Of a DNA stretch of 64,000 nucleotides, positions 17,576-25,529 are shown piece after piece. The notes under the pieces were generated by a model. It was not told the DNA's origin. It searched no databases and worked only from the letters and a program-made list of their open reading frames with translations. The stretch is taken from assembly GCF_001894745.1 (NCBI RefSeq), contig NZ_BBYF01000008.1:1-64000 (forward strand), given 5' to 3'. The position numbers and the translations under genes are program-made. This DNA comes from Paenibacillus sp. NAIST15-1. Its GTDB lineage: Bacteria; Bacillota; Bacilli; Paenibacillales; Paenibacillaceae. Numbering within the stretch: the stretch's first letter is position 1; each line of letters opens with the position of its first letter.

Positions 17576-17588
17576 GGATGTGTGTATT

Positions 17589-17798
17589 ATGGCTATTGTT
17601 TTGAGGCTGGATCGTGTGATGGCAGACCGTAAGATATCTCTGAACGAGCTTGCGGCTAAGGTAGGAATATCAAATGTTAATCTCTCGAATATAAAAACGG
17701 GGAAAATAAGTGCGATTCGTTTCTCTACACTTGATGCGATTTGTAAAGTCCTTGATTGCCAGCCTGGCGACATTTTAGAGTACAAGGGAGAGGAGTAA
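17589..17798 (+). CDS. Small Cro/CI-type HTH regulator (YozG-like)
   Basis: A 69-residue single-domain regulator: RVMADRKISLNELAAKVGI, SNVNLSNIKTGKISAIRF and STLDAICKVLDCQPGDILEY form the five-helix HTH. The start is at 17589 (MAIVLRLDRVM) behind AAGGATG; the longer reading would extend into the preceding gene. DUF2975 partner upstream and CPBP protease downstream. Likely autoregulator through the inverted repeat at the operon promoter. Confidence 0.88.
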   Translation: MAIVLRLDRVMADRKISLNELAAKVGISNVNLSNIKTGKISAIRFSTLDAICKVLDCQPGDILEYKGEE

Positions 17799-17804
17799 TA
17801 AGAG

Positions 17805-18413
17805 ATGACTGTTCCCATGTTGGTTTCATCACTTATTCAAGTAATCTTATTTAGTGTAATTCCACTGGTATGTTGGTTCCTATTCGCCAGAAAGAAGCAG
17901 TCTTTTTTTGAATGGATTGGATGTAAACTTCCTGTTATCGAGAAAAGAAACAGCTTTTTCATCCTGTTCTTCTTAGCGCTTCTCTTGTTCATATCTCTTG
18001 GGTGGATAATTATTTTGTTTTTCACTAATGACACCGATGTTGCTGCATCGCAATTTTATGGAGTAGGCGTTTCAGGTATAGCTGCGGCTTTGTTGTATGC
18101 TTTCGTACAGACCGGTTTATCTGAGGAAATTTTATTCAGAGGTTTTATCGGGAAGAGATTGATTTCTGCGTTTGGATTTGCAACAGGGAACACGGTTCAG
18201 GCGTTATTGTTTGGTTGTTTGCACGGAGTTATGTTTTTTTCAAGAACCGGAATTATCAATGCTGTTATCATAACGTTATTTACTGCTTTAATTGGCTGGT
18301 TTATGGGGTACATAAACGAGAGATTAGCAGGAGGATCGATTATTCCAAGCTGGATGATGCACGGATTGGCCAATTCGTTCTCAGCGATGACGATGATGTT
18401 CCAATTGGTGTAG
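17805..18413 (+). CDS. CPBP-family intramembrane metalloprotease (CAAX/Abi type)
   Basis: A 202-residue polytopic protein. The family motifs are present: SEEILFRGFIGKRL (EExxxR), LLFGCLHGVMFF (His) and a third AGGSIIPSWMMHGLANSF (HxxxN). Members process peptides or prenylated proteins, or provide immunity against bacteriocins. Third gene of the DUF2975/HTH operon; starts six bases after the HTH stop. Confidence 0.88.
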   Translation: MTVPMLVSSLIQVILFSVIPLVCWFLFARKKQSFFEWIGCKLPVIEKRNSFFILFFLALLLFISLGWIIILFFTNDTDVAASQFYGVGVSGIAAALLYAFVQTGLSEEILFRGFIGKRLISAFGFATGNTVQALLFGCLHGVMFFSRTGIINAVIITLFTALIGWFMGYINERLAGGSIIPSWMMHGLANSFSAMTMMFQLV

Positions 18414-18500
18414 TAAGATGATATGCCATGCGGCTCTTCCATTGGATGGATTCTAATCCCTAGATACTCTTGATATTTTGGATATTATCCTAATTAAGAA

Positions 18501-18526
18501 AGCGACCCTTGAACTCAAGAGTCGCT
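18501..18526. terminator. Hairpin following the CPBP gene
   Basis: AGCGAC-CTTGA pairs with TCAAG-GTCGCT. It shares its loop-proximal sequence (CCCTTGAACTC) with the hairpin at 19030-19065, so the small lipoprotein gene is bracketed by related hairpins. Confidence 0.5.
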
Positions 18527-18597
18527 ATCTGTATGTTTTGAACCTATACCTTAATATTACGCAGTTTAGTAATTTTCTACATAAAGGAGGGCTGTGT

Positions 18598-18975
18598 ATG
18601 AAATCAGTAAAACTTCTCATCATCATGCTTTCATGCGTATTACTTATTAGCTGTTCTAAAAAAGATGCCGTGGAAGGAGTTGATTTTACAAAGGTATTTG
18701 ATGAGGTTATTGGTTATTTATATATAGATGATAAGCTCTACAGTCTGAAAACCAGAGATAATTTCCCGGAAGAGAATTTAGGCGAACAAATCGGTGAGGT
18801 TCATGAAATCGTTGAGAAGCCCGTAACTGAAGGAGATGTGGTGTATCCGGAGGCCACTCGTACCTATGAAATTCGCAAGGGCGATAAAATATTCAGGGTA
18901 AAGGATGGCGATAAACTTCTAGTTGTTATCCAAACGAAGGATGGCTATATATTAGGTGTCATTTTTCCCACTTAA
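18598..18975 (+). CDS. Small lipoprotein, unknown function
   Basis: A 125-residue lipoprotein. The start at 18598 is set by AAAGGAGGG and gives a signal (KSVKLLIIMLSCVLLISC, acylated Cys). The mature domain is acidic and beta-rich (LYIDDKLYSLKTRDN; TYEIRKGDKIFRVKDGDKLLVVI), with no family I can name. Stands between the CPBP operon and the convergent regulator/pheromone unit; not obviously part of either. Confidence 0.75.
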   Translation: MKSVKLLIIMLSCVLLISCSKKDAVEGVDFTKVFDEVIGYLYIDDKLYSLKTRDNFPEENLGEQIGEVHEIVEKPVTEGDVVYPEATRTYEIRKGDKIFRVKDGDKLLVVIQTKDGYILGVIFPT

Positions 18976-19029
18976 GTTGCTCTCTATTATTATGTGCCAG
19001 ATTGGGTACCTTTGATCACTGAACAAAAT

Positions 19030-19065
19030 AGGATAGCAACCCTTGAACTCAGGAGTTGCTATCCT
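19030..19065 (-). terminator. Terminator of the regulator/pheromone unit
   Basis: AGGATAGCAAC-CCT pairs with AGG-AGTTGCTATCCT (15-bp arms with one mismatch). On the minus strand it is followed by ATTTTGTT and lies about 75 bases beyond the precursor stop codon. Confidence 0.75.
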
Positions 19066-19141
19066 GTATTACCTTGAATTTATACACCATTCCTTACTTC
19101 TACAACGCTGCCCGACGGGCTCTATCTCGAGCCGATGTTGC

Positions 19142-19360
19142 TTACCACCCTGATCCAATGTCCAAAGTTGACCATCCTGACCCGTTGTCACTTTTCGCTG
19201 GAGACCATCCCGAGCCGATGTCACTGACTGACCAGCCTGAACCAATATCACTTAACGGAGACCATCCTGATCCGATGTCAGCTAGATTCACTCCCGAAGA
19301 TGCTCCTGTAGAACCGAACAAGAAAAGAGCCATGGACATCGTGATTAATATTTTTTTCAT
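19142..19360 (-). CDS. Secreted multi-copy peptide pheromone precursor (putative), five D-I/N-G-S-G-W repeats
   Basis: A 72-residue precursor. Residues 1-20 are a Sec signal: two Lys, a hydrophobic core ITMSMALFLFG, likely cleavage near TGA-SS. The rest is five copies of a hexapeptide: DIGSGW at 28-33, 38-43, 47-52, DNGSGW at 58-63, and DIGSGW at 67-72, the last forming the C-terminus. Most copies are preceded by S or A and followed by S or SP. Start: AGGTGG lies six bases before the ATG at 19360. The first 83 bases overlap the 3' end of the RRNPP-type regulator gene in another frame, which is the usual place for the cognate signal gene. I infer export, proteolysis to short peptides, and re-import through an oligopeptide permease to bind the regulator. 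Similar regulator/precursor pairs (the Alo systems) have been described in Paenibacillus polymyxa, as I recall. A multi-core modified peptide is the main alternative. Confidence 0.8.
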   Translation of the reverse strand: MKKILITMSMALFLFGSTGASSGVNLADIGSGWSPLSDIGSGWSVSDIGSGWSPAKSDNGSGWSTLDIGSGW

Positions 19361-20633
19361 TTGAATCCACCTCATTTAATAGAATGTGTGTGAAACGACT
19401 TTTGTGCTCTTCAGAAGCATGGATCTCATACTCTTGAAAGGTGAGAACAGCCATTCCGACATACTGCATATTTTTAAGTGAAAGTGCCAGTTCCAACGAT
19501 AATGCATTGTAGTCAAATCCTAATTCATGTTGGGTTGTTTTCAAGTAGTATTGCGCCATTGCATGTGCAAGGCGTAATTTATGCTTTTCGTGGAAAGGAT
19601 CTTTTCTAGATAATAGATCGTCGATCTGAGCTTTGTATTTCTCGATATATATTGTGGCGGCTTGGAAAGCTTCATTGCTGACATAACATTCTAAAGCAAC
19701 AGGAACTACAAGAAGGAGTTGGTCACCTTCGAGCATAGCCATGAGCTTCTCAATAGACTCTTCTTGCTTCATTTCAATAGATATATATAGACGATTACAT
19801 TGAGACAGCCATGCATAATGATCTCCATATGAGGCATATTGCTGTGTTGCTTTTAAAGCGACTTCAAAGTTTTTCATTCCCTTAAGTGCAAACGATTCAT
19901 ACAACCAGCCTTCTGCCACGAAGTCATTTTGCCCTACCTCAAACGCAACAGCGCGCAATTCCTTGGCATACTGGAGCAGCTTTGCCCAGTTCTCTACGAC
20001 ATTGTAGTATGTAAGAATACGATAATAGGCGTCGAGCCTTAGTGAATCAGGCAGTATAGGCAGATATTCAATCAGCTGGCATAAGGCTTCGTTGCCGGCT
20101 CCACTCGTATCCAAGTCTCTCAAGATGAGGAATCTTCTGAAGTAGGAGATGGCTATTTTCTCGCTGCGGCTGTATCCATTGCGAATGATGATGTCGTAGA
20201 ACGGGAGTGAGTAGTTGCGTTTCGGTGACTGGAAGATGCGTTCGGCGATTTTGAAGGCGGTGTCGATCAGTTTGGAACGATTGGTTTCTTCATAGAGGAG
20301 TTGTACTAGCTGTTTGACCAAGTCATACTTTTCTACTTCAATACAGTGGAGAATAAAATCGCTTGTCTTATCAGGCCGCAATCGGCCCAGTTCGTTGCAG
20401 CATTCCCCTATGAATTCTTCATAGAAGGTGTCTATTGGTAATCCGAATGCATGATTGATCGCGTGGAGCTGAGGCAGCATAAGTGATTGCTTGTTGTTGA
20501 AAATGTAACTAATGGTTGAACTGTCGATGCCGGATGCCTCTGCTAACTCTTTCTGCTTCCACCCCCTTATGCTCAATTCATCTTGTAACCTGTGGCGGAG
20601 TTCCATCGGAGCTACATGAAGATTGCTTGTCAT
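19278..20633 (-). CDS. RRNPP-type peptide-responsive regulator (AimR/PlcR/Rap-like)
   Basis: A 451-residue regulator. Residues about 15-65 are a Cro/CI helix-turn-helix (WKQKELAEASGI, then DSSTISYIFNNKQSL). Residues about 85-430 are an all-helical repeat array with the rhythm of TPR-like units, for example SDFILHCIEVEKYDLVKQLV, AEGWLYESFALKGMKNFEVA and LRLAHAMAQYYLKTTQHE. The early repeat segment resembles AimR and the AimR-like Alo regulators. Start: ATG with AAGGAGG eight bases upstream. The gene ends inside the precursor gene downstream. In this family the helical domain binds a re-imported pheromone and changes DNA binding; direct repeats upstream of the divergent gene could be its target. 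Confidence 0.85.
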   Translation of the reverse strand: MTSNLHVAPMELRHRLQDELSIRGWKQKELAEASGIDSSTISYIFNNKQSLMLPQLHAINHAFGLPIDTFYEEFIGECCNELGRLRPDKTSDFILHCIEVEKYDLVKQLVQLLYEETNRSKLIDTAFKIAERIFQSPKRNYSLPFYDIIIRNGYSRSEKIAISYFRRFLILRDLDTSGAGNEALCQLIEYLPILPDSLRLDAYYRILTYYNVVENWAKLLQYAKELRAVAFEVGQNDFVAEGWLYESFALKGMKNFEVALKATQQYASYGDHYAWLSQCNRLYISIEMKQEESIEKLMAMLEGDQLLLVVPVALECYVSNEAFQAATIYIEKYKAQIDDLLSRKDPFHEKHKLRLAHAMAQYYLKTTQHELGFDYNALSLELALSLKNMQYVGMAVLTFQEYEIHASEEHKSRFTHILLNEVDSNEKNINHDVHGSFLVRFYRSIFGSESS

Positions 20634-20685
20634 GTCGAATCCTCCTTATTTAGTAATTCAGCATAACAATTCGAAATCCTTCCTG

Positions 20686-20777
20686 AATTGACAATTTATT
20701 TAAATTTCTGTTGGTTTTTAGTATAAATGAAGATGAAGTAAATGGCAAATTGACATCTGGTTGAATTTCTATACTAT
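20686..20777 (+). promoter_or_regulatory. Direct repeats and promoter in the regulator / beta-propeller intergenic region
   Basis: The pattern AATTGACA-(6-7)-TRAATTTCT occurs at 20686-20709 and 20748-20770. The second copy contains the -35 TTGACA (20750-20755) of a good promoter with TACTAT at 20772-20777 (16-base spacer). The rest of the 385-base region 20634-21018 holds a 13-codon reading frame at 20897-20938 with GGAGG upstream, which I do not accept as a gene. Confidence 0.45.
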
Positions 20778-21018
20778 TTTTGTCGAAAAATGGAGAGTCC
20801 TACTTCGATCAGGTTGGCACGCAATAATTATCTATTGATGGCATATGCACAAGCAGCCTCACCTATAGGTTCATAGGATAGGAGGACAAATTACAGATGA
20901 AGCATTTATCGGGGAATCCATGCTGTAAGCGGTACTAAGTATAAGGGGAGTAGCGTTTGCAACCGGGCGTCCCTTACACTCTCTTGTACCTCCTATCTTC
21001 TCACAAAAAGGTGATGAC

Positions 21019-22518
21019 ATGTCCATAGAAGCGTTTCAAAGGCTGGTCAGCAATGCGACTTCTGTCTTTGTGGGTACGAACATGGATCAAGCTGCGCTGA
21101 ATGCGGCCAACGGTACAGGCACGAATGCTGACCAAGTAGCCCGCACCCTTGCTCCTGTAGCGTGGCCACTATTGGAGAAGTACGATAATGATAACAGCCT
21201 GCAAGCGTATTCTCCATTCGGAGGCGTTCCCAATCCGGAATACGTATGGAAGCTGCCGGTATCTGATGGTCAGACATCGGCTTTTGCAGCAGCTTCCGCA
21301 CCATTTCTGATTCCTGCGGGTGCAAGTGTCTCGTTCAGCTTGTTTCTCAATGCCTTTGCCGACAATGCGATGGAGGCGAGAATTGAGCTTTTTGAGGATA
21401 CGGGCGGTGCTGGGACCGGGCCCTTTGCGAAGTCTGCTGAGCAGCCTGCGGGGTTAGATGACTTCTTCTTGATCGCGGGAGATCCCAATATGCCAGCACT
21501 CGGACTCCTAGAGACGCAGCCGTATAACTGGCAGGATATCCGCGTATATTCTACTCGCTGCCTCGTTTCTGGTTCGCCAACCGCCTCTCGAACATTCAAA
21601 ATCGTAGTTTCCTTTCATGTGACGAATTATCTTGTCATGAATCCACCGAATCCAGCCGGCTTGCAATTTGCTGTCGATATGTACGCTGACGGACCTGATT
21701 ATCTGTATGTATCGAATGTAGGCGATAAGACGGTAGAAATCTATAATATCTCAAACCCTACAGCTCCTGCGCGTATCGGGCAGTTTAATGGAGGCAACTT
21801 GAACAATCCAAGAGGCATGGCGATAACCGGAACCACGCTCTATGTTGCGAATGCAGGCAGTTCCACGGTGTCTATGTATAATGCAGCTAATCCAACAGCT
21901 CCTCTGTATATAGGGGAATTTAATGGAGCCAACTTAAGCTCTCCTCATGGCTTGGCGATAACGGGCACTACACTGTATATAGCCAATCGGGGGGATGGTA
22001 CAATTGAAATCTATGATATTTCAAATCCTACGAATCCTGTGCATGTAACCGAGTTTGGCTCAGGAGATTTGCACCGACCTGAAGGCCTCGCAATAACGGG
22101 CACTACGCTGTATGTAGCCAATCAAAATGATGGTACGGTCGAAATATATGATATTGCGAATCCGGTAGCTCCGGTACGCGTAACTGAGTTTGGTTCTGGA
22201 GACTTAAGCGAGCCTGTAGGACTGGCGATAACGGGAACCACGCTGTATGTCGCCAATCAGGGCAACAGCACGATTGAAATTTATAATATTACGAACCCAA
22301 TCGCTCCGGTGCGTATAACTGAATTTGGTTCAGGCGAGGTAAGCGAACCTGCTGGAATGGCGATAACCGGGATCACGTTGTATGTAGCCAATCAACTTGA
22401 TAACACGGTTGAAATTTATAATATTTCTACTCCAACGTCCCCTGTGCGGGTGGGAGAGTTTAATGGAGGAAATCTAAATCAACCTTACGGGTTGGAGATA
22501 AATTCGTTTGTAGGCTAA
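21019..22518 (+). CDS. Beta-propeller protein with six LVIVD/NHL-like repeats
   Basis: A 499-residue protein. Residues 1-230 are a unique domain without a signal peptide. Residues about 230-495 are six repeats of about 46 residues, each with the pattern (R/E)P.G(L/M)AITGTTLYVAN, then T(V/I)EIYNI.NP..PVR(V/I). These build one beta-propeller, probably for protein or ligand binding. At DNA level the repeats are 138-141 bases and well diverged. Start: ATG after AAAGGTG. It is divergent from the peptide-responsive regulator and could be its target. No anchor or export signal was seen, so location is open. Confidence 0.82.
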   Translation: MSIEAFQRLVSNATSVFVGTNMDQAALNAANGTGTNADQVARTLAPVAWPLLEKYDNDNSLQAYSPFGGVPNPEYVWKLPVSDGQTSAFAAASAPFLIPAGASVSFSLFLNAFADNAMEARIELFEDTGGAGTGPFAKSAEQPAGLDDFFLIAGDPNMPALGLLETQPYNWQDIRVYSTRCLVSGSPTASRTFKIVVSFHVTNYLVMNPPNPAGLQFAVDMYADGPDYLYVSNVGDKTVEIYNISNPTAPARIGQFNGGNLNNPRGMAITGTTLYVANAGSSTVSMYNAANPTAPLYIGEFNGANLSSPHGLAITGTTLYIANRGDGTIEIYDISNPTNPVHVTEFGSGDLHRPEGLAITGTTLYVANQNDGTVEIYDIANPVAPVRVTEFGSGDLSEPVGLAITGTTLYVANQGNSTIEIYNITNPIAPVRITEFGSGEVSEPAGMAITGITLYVANQLDNTVEIYNISTPTSPVRVGEFNGGNLNQPYGLEINSFVG

Positions 22519-22613
22519 AGAGTCCGGATGAGATACAATCAACATACAGACCAATGTTTTCCGCGACCGGTATGAACCTTTGTATGTCAGCCACTTGATT
22601 TGACGGAGAAGTC

Positions 22614-22638
22614 AAGCCGTCAATGACGGCGGCTTTTT
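22614..22638 (+). terminator. Terminator of the beta-propeller gene
   Basis: AAGCCG (22614-22619) pairs with CGGCTT (22630-22635), alternative GCCGTC/GACGGC, followed by TTTTT. Confidence 0.65.
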
Positions 22639-22698
22639 GTTCCCTTTCAAGAAGAATCGAAATCCTATTAGAACCTAGCAGATAGAGGGATTTTTCCA

Positions 22699-23637
22699 AT
22701 GAACAATGACTATCAATCCAGAATCGATAAGATCATCTCTTATATAAAAGAAAACAGCCATCAGAAGCTTAGTCTCGATCAGCTTGCCAGCATTGCGAAC
22801 TTTTCCAAATATCATTTTACGAGAGTCTTTGCGGCGCATGTCGGCATAACGCCTATGGCATTTGTGAATCAAGAGCGCTTGCAGAAGGCAATTCACTTAT
22901 TGGAGCAAACGGATCACACCATACTGGACATCTCAAGTCTGTGCGGTTTCGAGTCCATATCCACCTTCAATGCTGTATTCAAGAAGCACCAAGGAAGTAC
23001 ACCGAGCGCGGTTAGGAGCAAGCTGCGAGATACCATTCAGCATACAAATCGGGAAGAACGCAATTTGTCAGCAAATCATAGCAATAAGCAAGAAGAGTTA
23101 TCTTTCTCTCCAGACTACAATAGAAGTCGCAGACATCCATTGCTGCAGAGAGCGTGGGAGAACATGATTGCGATCAAGGATATTCCGGAAGTCGAAGTGG
23201 CGTATGTGCGGCATGTCGGGAGTTATTTGGATACCCGCAGTGCATGGGACAAGTTAGGCAACTGGGTACGAGAGCAGGGGCTTGCCGCAAGAGAACTGTC
23301 ATTCATTGGCGTTTCGTTAGACGATGGAAATGAATTCGAGGAGTATGCCTGCCGCTACGATGCTTGTGTCACGCTGCCGCCAGGATTCACCAAGCAGGAG
23401 CACAAGGACATCTCATATGGAACCCTGCCCGGTGGTAGGTTTGCGGTCTATTCGTATTACGATACCGTTCCGAATTTCGTTCTTGCTTACGAGACGATGT
23501 TCAGGCTGTGGCTGCCAAGCAGCGGCTATGAGGCAGATGATCGACCATGTCTTGAACTTTGCCTGAACGATCCCAAGCAGGATAAGGAAGGCAAGTGCAG
23601 AGTGGATTTACATATTCCGATTCGTCAAAGAGCATGA
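22699..23637 (+). CDS. AraC-family regulator with GyrI-like effector-binding domain
   Basis: 312 residues. The N-terminal 105 residues are the AraC double HTH (LSLDQLASIANFSKYHFTRVF; ILDISSLCGFESISTFNAVFKKH). The C-terminal half (from about residue 155) is a GyrI/BmrR-type ligand-binding domain (VEVAYVRHVGSYLDTRSAW ... YRYDA-like segments and the final CLELCLNDP). This order is seen in Rob/SoxS-related multidrug regulators. Followed after 30 bases by a phosphotransferase and then an acetyltransferase gene, all three perhaps transcribed together. Confidence 0.9.
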   Translation: MNNDYQSRIDKIISYIKENSHQKLSLDQLASIANFSKYHFTRVFAAHVGITPMAFVNQERLQKAIHLLEQTDHTILDISSLCGFESISTFNAVFKKHQGSTPSAVRSKLRDTIQHTNREERNLSANHSNKQEELSFSPDYNRSRRHPLLQRAWENMIAIKDIPEVEVAYVRHVGSYLDTRSAWDKLGNWVREQGLAARELSFIGVSLDDGNEFEEYACRYDACVTLPPGFTKQEHKDISYGTLPGGRFAVYSYYDTVPNFVLAYETMFRLWLPSSGYEADDRPCLELCLNDPKQDKEGKCRVDLHIPIRQRA

Positions 23638-23667
23638 GAAGCATAAACAGAGGGGCGGTATGAAGGT

Positions 23668-24561
23668 ATGATGGAACATGAACATAAGCACAAGCAGCAT
23701 GAGCATGATCTGGTAGCAATAGAGTGGCAGGACAAGCATGATCATCTTGATCGCATCTTGCAGCAAGCGGGTACGATTACGATCACTCCCTTGATGCAAG
23801 GTATGGAAGCAGAGACCGTTAAGGTGGTAACCGATACGGACAGCTATGTGCTGAAAATATGGAGCAGAGATTCCAAACCGGATATTCGTCTGCAATACCA
23901 GTCTCTCAATTTGCTGCATGCGCAGGGAGTATCCGTATCGAAGCCATTCGGTTGGGGGATAAATGCGAACGGTGACAATGTGCTGCTGACTACCTTCGAT
24001 GGCGAGCCGTTGGGTGATGGCAATGATCAGACTATAAAGGAGATTGCGAATCTATTAAACCGCGTACACCGCATTTCTCCAGAAGAATTCCATACTCAGG
24101 TACAACTGCCTCGGCATGATTTCAGCGAATATTTCTTCCCGGGTATGCAGGCGCATTCGGATCTGCATCCTCACCTAGAGCAATTGGTCGAGCTGGCAGC
24201 ACCGAAGCATGAGCGAATCATCCACGGGGATTATCATCTTGGTAATCTCGTTGAGAAGGCGGGACAATTAACGGTCATCGACTGGACCAATGTGCAATTG
24301 GGAGATGCAAGATATGATTTCGCTTGGTCGCTCACGCTGCAGCAGATCTATATACCGGAGCACTTTGCCGAAGTATTTCGTGATACGTATTTAGCTATAA
24401 ATGATATTCCCCAAGAGGAACTTGATATGTTCCAAGCGCTGGCATGTCTCAGATGGATACTTCTGTATCGCAATGGGGGCATTCCAATGGGGCCAGATAC
24501 CCTAGACAGGGTACAGCGGTTGCTGACTAGCAATCCACATCTACACGGGATTACATGCTAA
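23668..24561 (+). CDS. Aminoglycoside-phosphotransferase-fold (APH) protein with His-rich N-terminus
   Basis: 297 residues. The catalytic loop and metal motif of the APH/choline-kinase fold are present: RIIHGDYHLGNLV (HGDxxxxN) and LTVIDWTNVQLGDARYDFAW (IDW/D). Upstream, VLKIWSRD holds the likely ATP-binding Lys. The first 27 residues contain seven His in HEHKHKQHEHD-like order, which may bind metal. Substrates of such proteins include antibiotics, homoserine, choline and hydroxyurea-type small molecules; none can be chosen. Position behind an effector-sensing regulator is suggestive of detoxification. Confidence 0.85.
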   Translation: MMEHEHKHKQHEHDLVAIEWQDKHDHLDRILQQAGTITITPLMQGMEAETVKVVTDTDSYVLKIWSRDSKPDIRLQYQSLNLLHAQGVSVSKPFGWGINANGDNVLLTTFDGEPLGDGNDQTIKEIANLLNRVHRISPEEFHTQVQLPRHDFSEYFFPGMQAHSDLHPHLEQLVELAAPKHERIIHGDYHLGNLVEKAGQLTVIDWTNVQLGDARYDFAWSLTLQQIYIPEHFAEVFRDTYLAINDIPQEELDMFQALACLRWILLYRNGGIPMGPDTLDRVQRLLTSNPHLHGITC

Positions 24562-24659
24562 AAGGCTTAAAAGGTGGAACAAGACGGTCAAGGTCAAGGC
24601 AGTGATGTTACGATCATACGACGAATACGATTAAGCTGAAAATATGGAGCGGTGATACG

Positions 24660-25235
24660 ATGAACCTGGACGCCGTGTTTGGGCAATTTCCGATATTGAA
24701 GTCAGATACACTTATGTTGAAGAAAGTCGAAGAGCATCATCTGGATGAGATTTATGACATTTACAGCAACGATACCGTTTTTGAATATTGCGGCATTATT
24801 CCGAAGCATAACAAGGCGACCGTCAAGAACATGATCGGACATTTTGAGAGAGACTTCAATAAGAGGTCGCGCATCAAATGGGGGATATTCACCAATGAGG
24901 ACAGCAAGAGATTGGTAGGTATCATGGAAGCGTTCGACTTTAATCAGAAAGTGAATATGGTGATGATCGGGTACTTCTTGGCAGAAACGGAGTGGGGGCA
25001 AGGCATTGCTGCGGAAGCGACGCGAATTGTTGTGAAGTTCTTGTTCGAGGACGTGGATGTAAACCGAATTCAAGCCGAAGTTATGCCTGCAAATGAACGA
25101 TCGAAGCGGGTGCTGCTGAAGAATGGCTTCATCAAGGAAGGGACGCTGCGGCAAGCATCGCTCTGGTCGGGCAAAGGAATCGTAGACTTAGAGATATATG
25201 GACTATTACAGAGAGAGTATAAGATCGAGGTTTAG
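24660..25235 (+). CDS. GNAT-family N-acetyltransferase (RimJ/RimL type)
   Basis: 191 residues. The acetyl-CoA fold is visible: LMLKKVEEHHLDEIYDIY at the start, MIGYFLAETEWGQGIAAEATRIVVKFLFE (the Q/RxxGxG/A-type pyrophosphate loop) and NRIQAEVMPANERSKRVLLKNGF. RimJ/RimL relatives modify protein N-termini or small amines. Start: ATG after GGAGCGG. Confidence 0.88.
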   Translation: MNLDAVFGQFPILKSDTLMLKKVEEHHLDEIYDIYSNDTVFEYCGIIPKHNKATVKNMIGHFERDFNKRSRIKWGIFTNEDSKRLVGIMEAFDFNQKVNMVMIGYFLAETEWGQGIAAEATRIVVKFLFEDVDVNRIQAEVMPANERSKRVLLKNGFIKEGTLRQASLWSGKGIVDLEIYGLLQREYKIEV

Positions 25236-25270
25236 TGAGCAGTCCTCACTTTGTGTTGTAATTTCCTAAT

Positions 25271-25308
25271 AAAAAGGTTCGAGGGGGTGCGGCTTCTCGG
25301 ACTTTTTG
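25271..25308 (+). terminator. Terminator of the acetyltransferase gene
   Basis: AAAAAGGTTCGAG pairs imperfectly with CTCGGACTTTTT and ends in a T-run. Confidence 0.65.
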
Positions 25309-25424
25309 TATTGTTACGAGCCAATTTGGACAATCTGCTTTCTCTACTAAATAAGTACGATTCTCATAAAAAAATGATGGAAACTACTAGATTTAGAGAG
25401 CATAGGCTATAGTACAATCAAAAT

Positions 25425-25439
25425 TGTAAGCGATTACCA
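25425..25439 (+). promoter_or_regulatory. Putative cre site upstream of the GH110-SLH gene
   Basis: TTGTAAGCGATTACC fits the cre pattern WTGNAANCGNWNNCW at 14 of 15 positions. It lies just downstream of TATAGTACAAT, a possible -10 region with a poor -35. Catabolite repression of a polysaccharide-degrading enzyme would be expected. Confidence 0.45.
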
Positions 25440-25529
25440 TATCTGCAACAGATAAGACGACTACATAAGCAAAGGAGGACAAACGTAACGCGTAACGAAG
25501 AACAACAATCTTTTGTTGGGAGGAATGAG

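Noticed and set aside
19142..19360. Bacteriocin or wall-repeat protein as the explanation for the GSGW repeats
   Set aside because: Possible, but the overlap with a peptide-receptor-type regulator, the small size and the lack of modification, immunity or transport genes nearby favour a signal precursor.
20897..20938. 13-codon frame with GGAGG upstream, before the beta-propeller gene
   Set aside because: Spacing of 11 bases from the site, no hairpin after it and no recognisable leader-peptide features.
21690..22510. Regular 138-141-base repeats, considered as a repeat array
   Set aside because: They are coding beta-propeller blades with divergent third positions; no CRISPR-like short identical repeats or spacers.
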